DNA of 64,000 bases, from contig JAZGUH010000205.1 of NCBI GenBank assembly GCA_037893225.1, positions 692,501 through 756,500 of the forward strand, written 5' to 3'. Below, piece after piece: positions 29,895-44,100 of this stretch. The translations under genes were made by a program, and so were the position numbers. Under the pieces are notes generated by a model. That model did no database searches. It was not told the origin of the DNA and saw nothing but the letters and a program-made list of their open reading frames with translations. Source of the DNA: Hippasteria phrygiana. Taxonomy: Eukaryota; Echinodermata; Asteroidea; Valvatida; Goniasteridae. How positions within the stretch are numbered: position 1 is the stretch's first letter; each line of letters begins with the position of its first letter.

Positions 29895-31820
29895 GAGAGA
29901 TCAACATCTGGCTCCTGGCTGTCAAGTCCTCGAGGCCACCCAAGATCATCATGGACAGAACTGGAATGGCCCAGTGAGATAGACAGCATACAGGCTCTGA
30001 TGAGCACAATAGACCTACGCTGTTTAGTAGATGAGTAAGTCTAACACTCTCACTACCTCTAACTCTCCTTCTCTCTTACTCTCACATTCTAACCCGATGA
30101 CTAGCACTTGCACTGTAACACTTGCACTGTAACACTTGCACTGTAACACTTGCACTGTAACACTTGCACTGTAACACTTGCACTGTAACACTTGCACTGT
30201 AACACTTGCACTGTAACACTTGCACTGTAACACTTGCACTGTAACACTTGCACTGTAACACTTGCACTGTAACACTTGCACTGTAACACTTGCACTGTAA
30301 CACTTGAACTCAAACCCTTAACTCTAACACTAATTTTAATATTCTTAACTCGCTTACTCTATTTTTCCATCAACTTCAGGAGAGATCAACATCCGGCTCC
30401 TGGCTGTCAAGACCTCGAGGCCACCCAAGATCATCATGGACAGAACTGGAATGGCCCAGTGAGATAGACAGCTTGCAGGCCTAGATCCGCACAATAGACC
30501 TACGCTGTTTAGTAGATGAGTAAGTCTAACACTCTCTCTACCTCTGACTCTCCTTCTCTCTTACTCTCACATTCTAACCCAATCACTAGCACTTGCACTG
30601 TAACACTTGCACTGTAACACTTGCACTGTAACACTTGCACTGTAACACTTGCACTGTAACACTTGCACTGTAACACTTGCACTGTAACACTTGCACTGTA
30701 ACACTTGCACTGTAACACTTGCACTGTAACACTTGCACTGTAACACTTGCACTGTAACACTTGCACTGTAACACTTGAACTGTAACCCTTAACTCTAACA
30801 CTAATTTTAATATTCCTAACTCGCTTACTTTATTTTTTTCATCAACTTCAGGAGAGATCAACATCTGGCTCCTGGCTGTCAAGTCCTCGAGGCCACCCAA
30901 GATCATCATGGACAGAACTGGAATGGCCCAGTGAGATAGACAGCTTGCAGGCCTAGATCAGCACAATAGACCTACGCTGTTTAGTAGATGAGTAAGTCTA
31001 ACACTCTCTCTACCTCTGACTCTCCTTCTCTCTTACTCTCACATTCTAACCCGATCACTAGCACTTGCACTGTAACACTTGCACTGTAACACTTGCACTG
31101 TAACACTTGCACTGTAACACTTGCACTGTAACACTTGCACTGTAACACTTGCACTCGAACCTTCACCCTATCACTTCAACTCGAACCTTCACCCTAACAC
31201 TTGAACTCAAACCCTTAACTCTAACACAAATTTGTATATTCTTAACTCGCTTACTCTATTTTTTCATCAACTTCAGGAGAGATCAACCTCTGGCTCCTGG
31301 CTGTCAAGACCTCGAGGCCACCCAAGATCATCATGGACAGAACTGGAATGGCCCAGTGAGATAGACAGCATACAGGCTTAGATGAGCACAATAGACCTAC
31401 GCTGTTTAGTAGATGAGTAAGTCTAACACTCTCACTACCTCTAACTCTCCTTCTCTCTTACTCTCACATTCTAACCCGATGACTAGCACTTGCACTGTAA
31501 CACTTGCACTGTAACACTTGCACTGTAACACTTGCACTGTAACACTTGCACTGTAACACTTGCACTGTAACACTTGCACTGTAACACTTGCACTCGAACC
31601 TTTACCCTAACACTTGAACTCAAACCCTTAACTCTAACACTAATTTTAATATTCTTAACTCGCTTACTCTATTTTTCCATCAACTTCAGGAGAGATCAAC
31701 ATCCGGCTCCTGGCTGTCAAGACCTCGAGGCCACCCAAGATCATCATGGACAGAACTGGAATGGCCCAGTGAGATAGACAGCTTGCAGGCCTAGATCCGC
31801 ACAATAGACCTACGCTGTTT
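29895..31820 (+). repeat. segment repeated 31,065 bp downstream
   Basis: Module starts 29895, 30852, 31277 and 31690 have partners at 60960, 61917, 62342 and 62755, each exactly 31,065 away. The one at 30380 pairs with 61431 (31,051, one 14-mer fewer). Linker types match in order. This suggests a very large repeat period or a segmental duplication. Confidence 0.82.
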
Positions 31821-32948
31821 AGTAGATGAGTAAGTCTAACACTCTCACTACCTCTAACTCTCCTTCTCTCTTACTCTCACATTCTAACCCGATGACTAGC
31901 ACTTGCACTGTAACACTTGCACTGTAACACTTGCACTGTAACACTTGCACTGTAACACTTGCACTGTAACACTTGCACTGTAACACTTGCACTGTAACAC
32001 TTGCACTGTAACACTTGCACTGTAACACTTGCACTGTAACACTTGCACTGTAACACCTGCACTGTAAGACTTGCACTGTAACACTTGCACTCGAACCTTA
32101 ACCCTAACACTTAAACTCAAACCCTTAACTCTAACACTAATTTTTATATTCTTAACTCGCTTACTCTATTTTTTCATCAACTTCAGGAGAGATCAACCTC
32201 CGGCTCCTGGCTGTCAAGACCTCGAGGCCACCCAAGATCATCATGGACAGAACTGGAATGGCCCAGTGAGATAGACAGCATACAGGCTTAGATGAGCACA
32301 ATAGACCTACGCTGTTTAGTAGATGAGTAAGTCTAACACTCTCACTACCTCTAACTCTCCTTCTCTCTTACTCTCACATTCTAACCCGATGACTAGCACT
32401 TGCACTGTAACACTTGCACTGTAACACTTGCACTGTAACACTTGCACTGTAACACTTGCACTGTAACACTTGCACTGTAACACTTGCACTGTAACACTTG
32501 CACTGTAACACTTGAACTCAAACCCTTAACTCTAACACTAATTTTAATATTCTTAACTCGCTTACTCTATTTTTCCATCAACTTCAGGAGAGATCAACAT
32601 CCGGCTCCTGGCTGTCAAGACCTCGAGGCCACCCAAGATCATCATGGACAGAACTGGAATGGCCCAGTGAGATAGACAGCTTGCAGGCCTAGATCCGCAC
32701 AATAGACCTACGCTGTTTAGTAGATGAGTAAGTCTAACACTCTCTCTACCTCTGACTCTCCTTCTCTCTTACTCTCACATTCTAACCCAATCACTAGCAC
32801 TTGCACTGTAACACTTGCACTGTAACACTTGCACTGTAACACTTGCACTGTAACACTTGCACTGTAACACTTGCACTCGAACCTTCACCCTATCACTTCA
32901 ACTCGAACCTTCACCCTATCACTTGAACTCAAACCCTTAACTCTAACA

Positions 32949-32960
32949 GGCCTAAATCAG
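32949..32960 (+). repeat. acceptor-less monomer junction (six occurrences)
   Basis: Here CTTAACTCTAACA is joined directly to GGCCTAAATCAGCAC. The monomer has lost the branchpoint, the acceptor and the first ~97 nt of the module while keeping the donor. The same junction occurs near 34551, 38028, 41136, 47523 and 52708. An identical breakpoint means one deletion event copied by later block duplications. Confidence 0.88.
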
Positions 32961-35900
32961 CACAATAGACCTACGCTGTTTAGTAGATGAGTAAGTCTAA
33001 CACTCTCTCTACCTCTGACTCTCCTTCTCTCTTACTCTCACATTCTAACCCGATCACTAGCACTTGCACTGTAACACTTGCACTGTAACACTTAACTCTA
33101 ACACTAATTTTAATATTCCTAACTCGCTTACTTTATTTTTTTCATCAACTTCAGGAGAGATCAACATCTGGCTCCTGGCTGTCAAGTCCTCGAGGCCACC
33201 CAAGATCATCATGGACAGAACTGGAATGGCCCAGTGAGATAGACAGCTTGCAGGCCTAGATCAGCACAATAGACCTACGCTGTTTAGTAGATGAGTAAGT
33301 CTAACACTCTCTCTACCTCTGACTCTCCTTCTCTCTTACTCTCACATTCTAACCCGATCACTAGCACTTGCACTGTAACACTTGCACTGTAACACTTGCA
33401 CTGTAACACTTGCACTGTAACACTTGCACTGTAACACTTGCACTGTAACACTTGCACTCGAACCTTCACCCTATCACTTCAACTCGAACCTTCACCCTAA
33501 CACTTGAACTCAAACCCTTAACTCTAACACAAATTTGTATATTCTTAACTCGCTTACTCTATTTTTTCATCAACTTCAGGAGAGATCAACCTCTGGCTCC
33601 TGGCTGTCAAGACCTCGAGGCCACCCAAGATCATCATGGACAGAACTGGAATGGCCCAGTGAGATAGACAGCATACAGGCTTAGATGAGCACAATAGACC
33701 TACGCTGTTTAGTAGATGAGTAAGTCTAACACTCTCACTACCTCTAACTCTCCTTCTCTCTTACTCTCACATTCTAACCCGATGACTAGCACTTGCACTG
33801 TAACACTTGCACTGTAACACTTGCACTGTAACTCTTGCACTGTAACTCTTGCACTGTAACACTTGCACTGTAACACTTGCACTGTAACACTTGCACTGTA
33901 ACACTTGCACTGTAACACTTGCACTGTAACACTTGCACTGTAACACTTGCACTGTAACACTTGCACTGTAACACTTGCACTGTAACACTTGCACTGTAAC
34001 ACTTGCACTGTAACACTTGCACTGTAACACTTGCACTGTAACACCTGCACTGTAACACTTGCACTGTAACACTTGCACTGTAACACTTGCACTGTAACAC
34101 TTGAACTCAAACCCTTAACTCTAACACTAATTTTAATATTCTTAACTCGCTTACTCTATTTTTCCATCAACTTCAGGAGAGATCAACATCCGGCTCCTGG
34201 CTGTCAAGACCTCGAGGCCACCCAAGATCATCATGGACAGAACTGGAATGGCCCAGTGAGATAGACAGCTTGCAGGCCTAGATCCGCACAATAGACCTAC
34301 GCTGTTTAGTAGATGAGTAAGTCTAACACTCTCTCTACCTCTGACTCTCCTTCTCTCTTACTCTCACATTCTAACCCAATCACTAGCACTTGCACTGTAA
34401 CACTTGCACTGTAACACTTGCACTGTAACACTTGCACTGTAACACTTGCACTGTAACACTTGCACTGTAACACTTGCACTCGAACCTTCACCCTATCACT
34501 TCAACTCGAACCTTCACCCTATCACTTGAACTCAAACCCTTAACTCTAACAGGCCTAAATCAGCACAATAGACCTACGCTGTTTAGTAGATGAGTAAGTC
34601 TAACACTCTCTCTACCTCTGACTCTCCTTCTCTCTTACTCTCACATTCTAACCCGATCACTAGCACTTGCACTGTAACACTTGCACTGTAACACTTGCAC
34701 TGTAACACTTGCACTGTAACACTTGCACTGTAACACTTGCACTGTAACACTTGCACTGTAACACTTGCACTGTAACACTTGCACTGTAACACTTGCACTG
34801 TAACACTTGCACTGTAACACTTGCACTGTAACACTTGCACTGTACTTGCACTGTAACACTTGCACTGTAACACTTGCACTGTAACACTTGCACTGTAACA
34901 CTTGCACTGTAACACTTGCACTGTAACACTTGCACTGTAACACTTGCACTGTAACACTTGCACTGTAACACTTGCACTGTAACACTTGCACTGTAACACT
35001 TGCACTGTAACACTTGAACTCAAACCCTTAACTCTAACACTAATTTTAATATTCCTAACTCGCTTACTTTATTTTTTTCATCAACTTCAGGAGAGATCAA
35101 CATCTGGCTCCTGGCTGTCAAGTCCTCGAGGCCACCCAAGATCATCATGGACAGAACTGGAATGGCCCAGTGAGATAGACAGCTTGCAGGCCTAGATCAG
35201 CACAATAGACCTACGCTGTTTAGTAGATGAGTAAGTCTAACACTCTCTCTACCTCTGACTCTCCTTCTCTCTTACTCTCACATTCTAACCCGATCACTAG
35301 CACTTGCACTGTAACACTTGCACTGTAACACTTGCACTGTAACACTTGCACTGTAACACTTGCACTGTAACACTTGCACTGTAACACTTGCACTGTAACA
35401 CTTGCACTGTAACACTTGCACTGTAACACTTGCACTCTTGCACTGTAACACTTGCACTCGAACCTTCACCCTATCACTTCAACTCGAACCTTCACCCTAA
35501 CACTTGAACTCAAACCCTTAACTCTAACACAAATTTGTATATTCTTAACTCGCTTACTCTATTTTTTCATCAACTTCAGGAGAGATCAACCTCTGGCTCC
35601 TGGCTGTCAAGACCTCGAGGCCACCCAAGATCATCATGGACAGAACTGGAATGGCCCAGTGAGATAGACAGCATACAGGCTTAGATGAGCACAATAGACC
35701 TACGCTGTTTAGTAGATGAGTAAGTCTAACACTCTCACTACCTCTAACTCTCCTTCTCTCTTACTCTCACATTCTAACCCGATGACTAGCACTTGCACTG
35801 TAACACTTGCACTGTAACACTTGCACTGTAACTCTTGCACTGTAACTCTTGCACTGTAACACTTGCACTGTAACACTTGCACTGTAACACTTGCACTGTA

Positions 35901-37667
35901 ACACTTGCACTGTAACACTTGCACTGTAACACTTGCACTGTAACACTTGCACTCGAACCTTTACCCTAACACTTGAACTCAAACCCTTAACTCTAACACT
36001 AATTTTAATATTCTTAACTCGCTTACTCTATTTTTCCATCAACTTCAGGAGAGATCAACATCCGGCTCCTGGCTGTCAAGACCTCGAGGCCACCCAAGAT
36101 CATCATGGACAGAACTGGAATGGCCCAGTGAGATAGACAGCTTGCAGGCCTAGATCCGCACAATAGACCTACGCTGTTTAGTAGATGAGTAAGTCTAACA
36201 CTCTCACTACCTCTAACTCTCCTTCTCTCTTACTCTCACATTCTAACCCGATGACTAGCACTTGCACTGTAACACTTGCACTGTAACACTTGCACTGTAA
36301 CACTTGCACTGTAACACTTGCACTGTAACACTTGCACTGTAACACTTGCACTGTAACACTTGCACTGTAACACTTGCACTGTAACACTTGCACTGTAACA
36401 CTTGCACTGTAACACTTGCACTGTAACACTTGCACTGTAACACCTGCACTGTAAGACTTGCACTGTAACACTTGCACTCGAACCTTAACCCTAACACTTA
36501 AACTCAAACCCTTAACTCTAACACTAATTTTTATATTCTTAACTCGCTTACTCTATTTTTTCATCAACTTCAGGAGAGATCAACCTCCGGCTCCTGGCTG
36601 TCAAGACCTCGAGGCCACCCAAGATCATCATGGACAGAACTGGAATGGCCCAGTGAGATAGACAGCATACAGGCTTAGATGAGCACAATAGACCTACGCT
36701 GTTTAGTAGATGAGTAAGTCTAACACTCTCACTACCTCTAACTCTCCTTCTCTCTTACTCTCACATTCTAACCCGACGACTAGCACTTGCACTGTAACAC
36801 TTGCACTGTAACACTTGCACTGTAACACTTGCACTGTAACACTTGCACTGTAACACTTGCACTGTAACACTTGCACTGTAACACTTGCACTGTAACACTT
36901 GCACTGTAACACTTGCACTGTAACACTTGCACTGTAACACTTGCACTGTAACACTTGCACTGTAACACCTGCACTGTAACACCTGCACTGTAACACCTGC
37001 ACTGTAACACCTGCACTGTAACACCTGCACTGTAACACCTGCACTGTAACACTTGCACTGTAACACTTGCACTGTAACACTTGCACTGTAACACTTGCAC
37101 TGTAACACCTGCACTGTAACACTTGCACTGTAACACTTGCACTCGAACCTTAACCCTAACACTTAAACTCAAACCCTTAACTCTAACACTAATTTTTATA
37201 TTCTTAACTCGCTTACTCTATTTTTTCATCAACTTCAGGAGAGATCAACCTCCGGCTCCTGGCTGTCAAGACCTCGAGGCCACCCAAGATCATCATGGAC
37301 AGAACTGGAATGGCCCAGTGAGATAGACAGCATACAGGCTTAGATGAGCACAATAGACCTACGCTGTTTAGTAGATGAGTAAGTCTAACACTCTCACTAC
37401 CTCTAACTCTCCTTCTCTCTTACTCTCACATTCTAACCCGATGACTAGCACTTGCACTGTAACACTTGCACTGTAACACTTGCACTGTAACACTTGCACT
37501 GTAACACTTGCACTGTAACACTTGCACTGTAACACTTGCACTGTAACACTTGCACTGTAACACTTGCACTGTAACACTTGCACTGTAACACTTGAACTCA
37601 AACCCTTAACTCTAACACTAATTTTAATATTCTTAACTCGCTTACTCTATTTTTCCATCAACTTCAG

Positions 37668-40600
37668 GAGAGATCAACATCCGGCTCCTGGCTGTCAAGA
37701 CCTCGAGGCCACCCAAGATCATCATGGACAGAACTGGAATGGCCCAGTGAGATAGACAGCTTGCAGGCCTAGATCCGCACAATAGACCTACGCTGTTTAG
37801 TAGATGAGTAAGTCTAACACTCTCTCTACCTCTGACTCTCCTTCTCTCTTACTCTCACATTCTAACCCAATCACTAGCACTTGCACTGTAACACTTGCAC
37901 TGTAACACTTGCACTGTAACACTTGCACTGTAACACTTGCACTGTAACACTTGCACTCGAACCTTCACCCTATCACTTCAACTCGAACCTTCACCCTATC
38001 ACTTGAACTCAAACCCTTAACTCTAACAGGCCTAAATCAGCACAATAGACCTACGCTGTTTAGTAGATGAGTAAGTCTAACACTCTCTCTACCTCTGACT
38101 CTCCTTCTCTCTTACTCTCACATTCTAACCCGATCACTAGCACTTGCACTGTAACACTTGCACTGTAACACTTAACTCTAACACTAATTTTAATATTCCT
38201 AACTCGCTTACTTTATTTTTTTCATCAACTTCAGGAGAGATCAACATCTGGCTCCTGGCTGTCAAGTCCTCGAGGCCACCCAAGATCATCATGGACAGAA
38301 CTGGAATGGCCCAGTGAGATAGACAGCTTGCAGGCCTAGATCAGCACAATAGACCTACGCTGTTTAGTAGATGAGTAAGTCTAACACTCTCTCTACCTCT
38401 GACTCTCCTTCTCTCTTACTCTCACATTCTAACCCGATCACTAGCACTTGCACTGTAACACTTGCACTGTAACACTTGCACTGTAACACTTGCACTGTAA
38501 CACTTGCACTGTAACACTTGCACTGTAACACTTGCACTGTAACACTTGCACTGTAACACTTGCACTGTAACACTTGCACTCGAACCTTCACCCTATCACT
38601 TCAACTCGAACCTTCACCCTAACACTTGAACTCAAACCCTTAACTCTAACACAAATTTGTATATTCTTAACTCGCTTACTCTATTTTTTCATCAACTTCA
38701 GGAGAGATCAACCTCTGGCTCCTGGCTGTCAAGACCTCGAGGCCACCCAAGATCATCATGGACAGAACTGGAATGGCCCAGTGAGATAGACAGCATACAG
38801 GCTTAGATGAGCACAATAGACCTACGCTGTTTAGTAGATGAGTAAGTCTAACACTCTCACTACCTCTAACTCTCCTTCTCTCTTACTCTCACATTCTAAC
38901 CCGATGACTAGCACTTGCACTGTAACACTTGCACTGTAACACTTGCACTGTAACTCTTGCACTGTAACTCTTGCACTGTAACACTTGCACTGTAACACTT
39001 GCACTGTAACACTTGCACTGTAACACTTGCACTGTAACACTTGCACTGTAACACTTGCACTGTAACACTTGCACTGTAACACTTGCACTGTAACACTTGC
39101 ACTGTAACACTTGCACTGTAACACTTGCACTGTAACACCTGCACTGTAACACTTGCACTGTAACACTTGCACTCGAACCTTAACCCTAACACTTAAACTC
39201 AAACCCTTAACTCTAACACTAATTTTTATATTCTTAACTCGCTTACTCTATTTTTTCATCAACTTCAGGAGAGATCAACCTCCGGCTCCTGGCTGTCAAG
39301 ACCTCGAGGCCACCCAAGATCATCATGGACAGAACTGGAATGGCCCAGTGAGATAGACAGCATACAGGCTTAGATGAGCACAATAGACCTACGCTGTTTA
39401 GTAGATGAGTAAGTCTAACACTCTCACTACCTCTAACTCTCCTTCTCTCTTACTCTCACATTCTAACCCGATGACTAGCACTTGCACTGTAACACTTGCA
39501 CTGTAACACTTGCACTGTAACACTTGCACTGTAACACTTGCACTGTAACACTTGCACTGTAACACTTGCACTGTAACACTTGCACTGTAACACTTGCACT
39601 GTAACACTTGCACTGTAACACTTGCACTGTAACACTTGCACTGTAACACTTGCACTCGAACCTTTACCCTAACACTTGAACTCAAACCCTTAACTCTAAC
39701 ACTAATTTTAATATTCTTAACTCGCTTACTCTATTTTTCCATCAACTTCAGGAGAGATCAACATCCGGCTCCTGGCTGTCAAGACCTCGAGGCCACCCAA
39801 GATCATCATGGACAGAACTGGAATGGCCCAGTGAGATAGACAGCTTGCAGGCCTAGATCCGCACAATAGACCTACGCTGTTTAGTAGATGAGTAAGTCTA
39901 ACACTCTCACTACCTCTAACTCTCCTTCTCTCTTACTCTCACATTCTAACCCGATGACTAGCACTTGCACTGTAACACTTGCACTGTAACACTTGCACTG
40001 TAACACTTGCACTGTAACACTTGCACTGTAACACTTGCACTGTAACACTTGCACTGTAACACTTGCACTGTAACACTTGCACTGTAACACCTGCACTGTA
40101 ACACTTGCACTGTAACACTTGCACTGTAACACTTGCACTGTAACACTTGCACTGTAACACTTGCACTGTAACACTTGCACTGTAACACTTGCACTGTAAC
40201 ACCTGCACTGTAAGACTTGCACTGTAACACTTGCACTCGAACCTTAACCCTAACACTTAAACTCAAACCCTTAACTCTAACACTAATTTTTATATTCTTA
40301 ACTCGCTTACTCTATTTTTTCATCAACTTCAGGAGAGATCAACCTCCGGCTCCTGGCTGTCAAGACCTCGAGGCCACCCAAGATCATCATGGACAGAACT
40401 GGAATGGCCCAGTGAGATAGACAGCATACAGGCTTAGATGAGCACAATAGACCTACGCTGTTTAGTAGATGAGTAAGTCTAACACTCTCACTACCTCTAA
40501 CTCTCCTTCTCTCTTACTCTCACATTCTAACCCGATGACTAGCACTTGCACTGTAACACTTGCACTGTAACACTTGCACTGTAACACTTGCACTGTAACA

Positions 40601-41897
40601 CTTGCACTGTAACACTTGCACTGTAACACTTGCACTGTAACACTTGCACTGTAACACTTGCACTGTAACACTTGCACTGTAACACTTGCACTGTAACACT
40701 TGAACTCAAACCCTTAACTCTAACACTAATTTTAATATTCTTAACTCGCTTACTCTATTTTTCCATCAACTTCAGGAGAGATCAACATCCGGCTCCTGGC
40801 TGTCAAGACCTCGAGGCCACCCAAGATCATCATGGACAGAACTGGAATGGCCCAGTGAGATAGACAGCTTGCAGGCCTAGATCCGCACAATAGACCTACG
40901 CTGTTTAGTAGATGAGTAAGTCTAACACTCTCTCTACCTCTGACTCTCCTTCTCTCTTACTCTCACATTCTAACCCAATCACTAGCACTTGCACTGTAAC
41001 ACTTGCACTGTAACACTTGCACTGTAACACTTGCACTGTAACACTTGCACTGTAACACTTGCACTCGAACCTTCACCCTATCACTTCAACTCGAACCTTC
41101 ACCCTATCACTTGAACTCAAACCCTTAACTCTAACAGGCCTAAATCAGCACAATAGACCTACGCTGTTTAGTAGATGAGTAAGTCTAACACTCTCTCTAC
41201 CTCTGACTCTCCTTCTCTCTTACTCTCACATTCTAACCCGATCACTAGCACTTGCACTGTAACACTTGCACTGTAACACTTAACTCTAACACTAATTTTA
41301 ATATTCCTAACTCGCTTACTTTATTTTTTTCATCAACTTCAGGAGAGATCAACATCTGGCTCCTGGCTGTCAAGTCCTCGAGGCCACCCAAGATCATCAT
41401 GGACAGAACTGGAATGGCCCAGTGAGATAGACAGCTTGCAGGCCTAGATCAGCACAATAGACCTACGCTGTTTAGTAGATGAGTAAGTCTAACACTCTCT
41501 CTACCTCTGACTCTCCTTCTCTCTTACTCTCACATTCTAACCCGATCACTAGCACTTGCACTGTAACACTTGCACTGTAACACTTGCACTGTAACACTTG
41601 CACTGTAACACTTGCACTGTAACACTTGCACTGTAACACTTGCACTGTAACACTTGCACTGTAACACTTGCACTGTAACACTTGCACTCGAACCTTCACC
41701 CTATCACTTCAACTCGAACCTTCACCCTAACACTTGAACTCAAACCCTTAACTCTAACACAAATTTGTATATTCTTAACTCGCTTACTCTATTTTTTCAT
41801 CAACTTCAGGAGAGATCAACCTCTGGCTCCTGGCTGTCAAGACCTCGAGGCCACCCAAGATCATCATGGACAGAACTGGAATGGCCCAGTGAGATAG
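37668..41897 (+). repeat. higher-order duplication, offset 3,108 bp
   Basis: Module starts 37668, 38235 and 38702 recur at 40776, 41343 and 41810, each shifted by exactly 3,108. Each copy includes one acceptor-less monomer. Confidence 0.88.
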
Positions 41898-44100
41898 ACA
41901 GCATACAGGCTTAGATGAGCACAATAGACCTACGCTGTTTAGTAGATGAGTAAGTCTAACACTCTCACTACCTCTAACTCTCCTTCTCTCTTACTCTCAC
42001 ATTCTAACCCGATGACTAGCACTTGCACTGTAACACTTGCACTGTAACACTTGCACTGTAACTCTTGCACTGTAACTCTTGCACTGTAACACTTGCACTG
42101 TAACACTTGCACTGTAACACTTGCACTGTAACACTTGCACTGTAACACTTGCACTGTAACACTTGCACTGTAACACTTGCACTGTAACACTTGCACTGTA
42201 ACACTTGCACTGTAACACTTGCACTGTAACACTTGCACTGTAACACTTGCACTGTAACACTTGCACTGTAACACCTGCACTGTAACACCTGCACTGTAAC
42301 ACTTGCACTGTAACACTTGCACTCGAACCTTAACCCTAACACTTAAACTCAAACCCTTAACTCTAACACTAATTTTTATATTCTTAACTCGCTTACTCTA
42401 TTTTTTCATCAACTTCAGGAGAGATCAACCTCCGGCTCCTGGCTGTCAAGACCTCGAGGCCACCCAAGATCATCATGGACAGAACTGGAATGGCCCAGTG
42501 AGATAGACAGCATACAGGCTTAGATGAGCACAATAGACCTACGCTGTTTAGTAGATGAGTAAGTCTAACACTCTCACTACCTCTAACTCTCCTTCTCTTT
42601 TACTCTCACATTCTAACCCGATGACTAGCACTTGCACTGTAACACTTGCACTGTAACACTTGCACTGTAACACTTGCACTGTAACACTTGCACTGTAACA
42701 CTTGCACTGTAACACTTGCACTGTAACACTTGCACTGTAACACTTGCACTGTAACACTTGCACTGTAACACTTGCACTGTAACACTTGCACTCGAACCTT
42801 AACCCTAACACTTGCACTGTAACACTTGCACTGTAACACTTGCACTGTAACACTTGCACTCGAACCTTAACCCTAACACTTGCACTGTAACACTTGAACT
42901 CAAACCCTTAACTCTAACACTAATTTTAATATTCCTAACTCGCTTACTTTATTTTTTTCATCAACTTCAGGAGAGATCAACATCTGGCTCCTGGCTGTCA
43001 AGTCCTCGAGGCCACCCAAGATCATCATGGACAGAACTGGAATGGCCCAGTGAGATAGACAGCTTGCAGGCCTAGATCAGCACAATAGACCTACGCTGTT
43101 TAGTAGATGAGTAAGTCTAACACTCTCTCTACCTCTGACTCTCCTTCTCTCTTACTCTCACATTCTAACCCGATCACTAGCACTTGCACTGTAACACTTG
43201 CACTGTAACACTTGCACTGTAACACTTGCACTGTAACACTTGCACTGTAACACTTGCACTGTAACACTTGCACTCGATCCTTAACCCTAACACTTAAACT
43301 CAAACCCTTAACTCTAACACTAATTTTTATATTCTTAACTCGCTTACTCTATTTTTTCATCAACTTCAGGAGAGATCAACCTCCGGCTCCTGGCTGTCAA
43401 GACCTCGAGGCCACCCAAGATCATCATGGACAGAACTGGAATGGCCCAGTGAGATAGACAGCATACAGGCTTAGATGAGCACAATAGACCTACGCTGTTT
43501 AGTAGATGAGTAAGTCTAACACTCTCACTACCTCTAACTCTCCTTCTCTCTTACTCTCACATTCTAACCCGATGACTAGCACTTGCACTGTAACACTTGC
43601 ACTGTAACACTTGCACTGTAACACTTGCACTGTAACACTGCACTGTAACACTTGCACTGTAACACTTGCACTGTAACACTTGCACTGTAACACTTGCACT
43701 GTAACACTTGCACTGTAACACTTGCACTGTAACACTTGCACTCGAACCTTAACCCTAACACTTGCACTGTAACACTGTAACACTTGCACTGTAACACTTG
43801 CACTGTAACACTTGCACTGTAACACTTGCACTGTAACACTTGCACTGTAACACTTGCACTCGAACCTTAACCCTAACACTTGCACTGTAACACTTGCACT
43901 GTAACACTTGAACTCAAACCCTTAACTCTAACACAAATTTTAATATTCCTAACTCGCTTACTTAATTTTTTTCATCAACTTCAGGAGAGATCAACCTCTG
44001 GCTCCTGGCTGTCAAGACCTCGAGGCCACCCAAGATCATCATGGACAGAACTGGAATGGCCCAGTGAGATAGACAGCATACAGGCTTAGATGAGCACAAT
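41810..44100 (+). repeat. first copy of a higher-order block, offset 6,373 bp
   Basis: Five module starts (41810, 42419, 42971, 43370, 43985) recur at 48183, 48792, 49344, 49743 and 50358, all shifted by 6,373. Rare features are shared, such as CACTGCACTGTAA (one T missing) near 43637 and 50010 and CACTGTAACACTGTAACAC near 43770 and 50143. Confidence 0.92.
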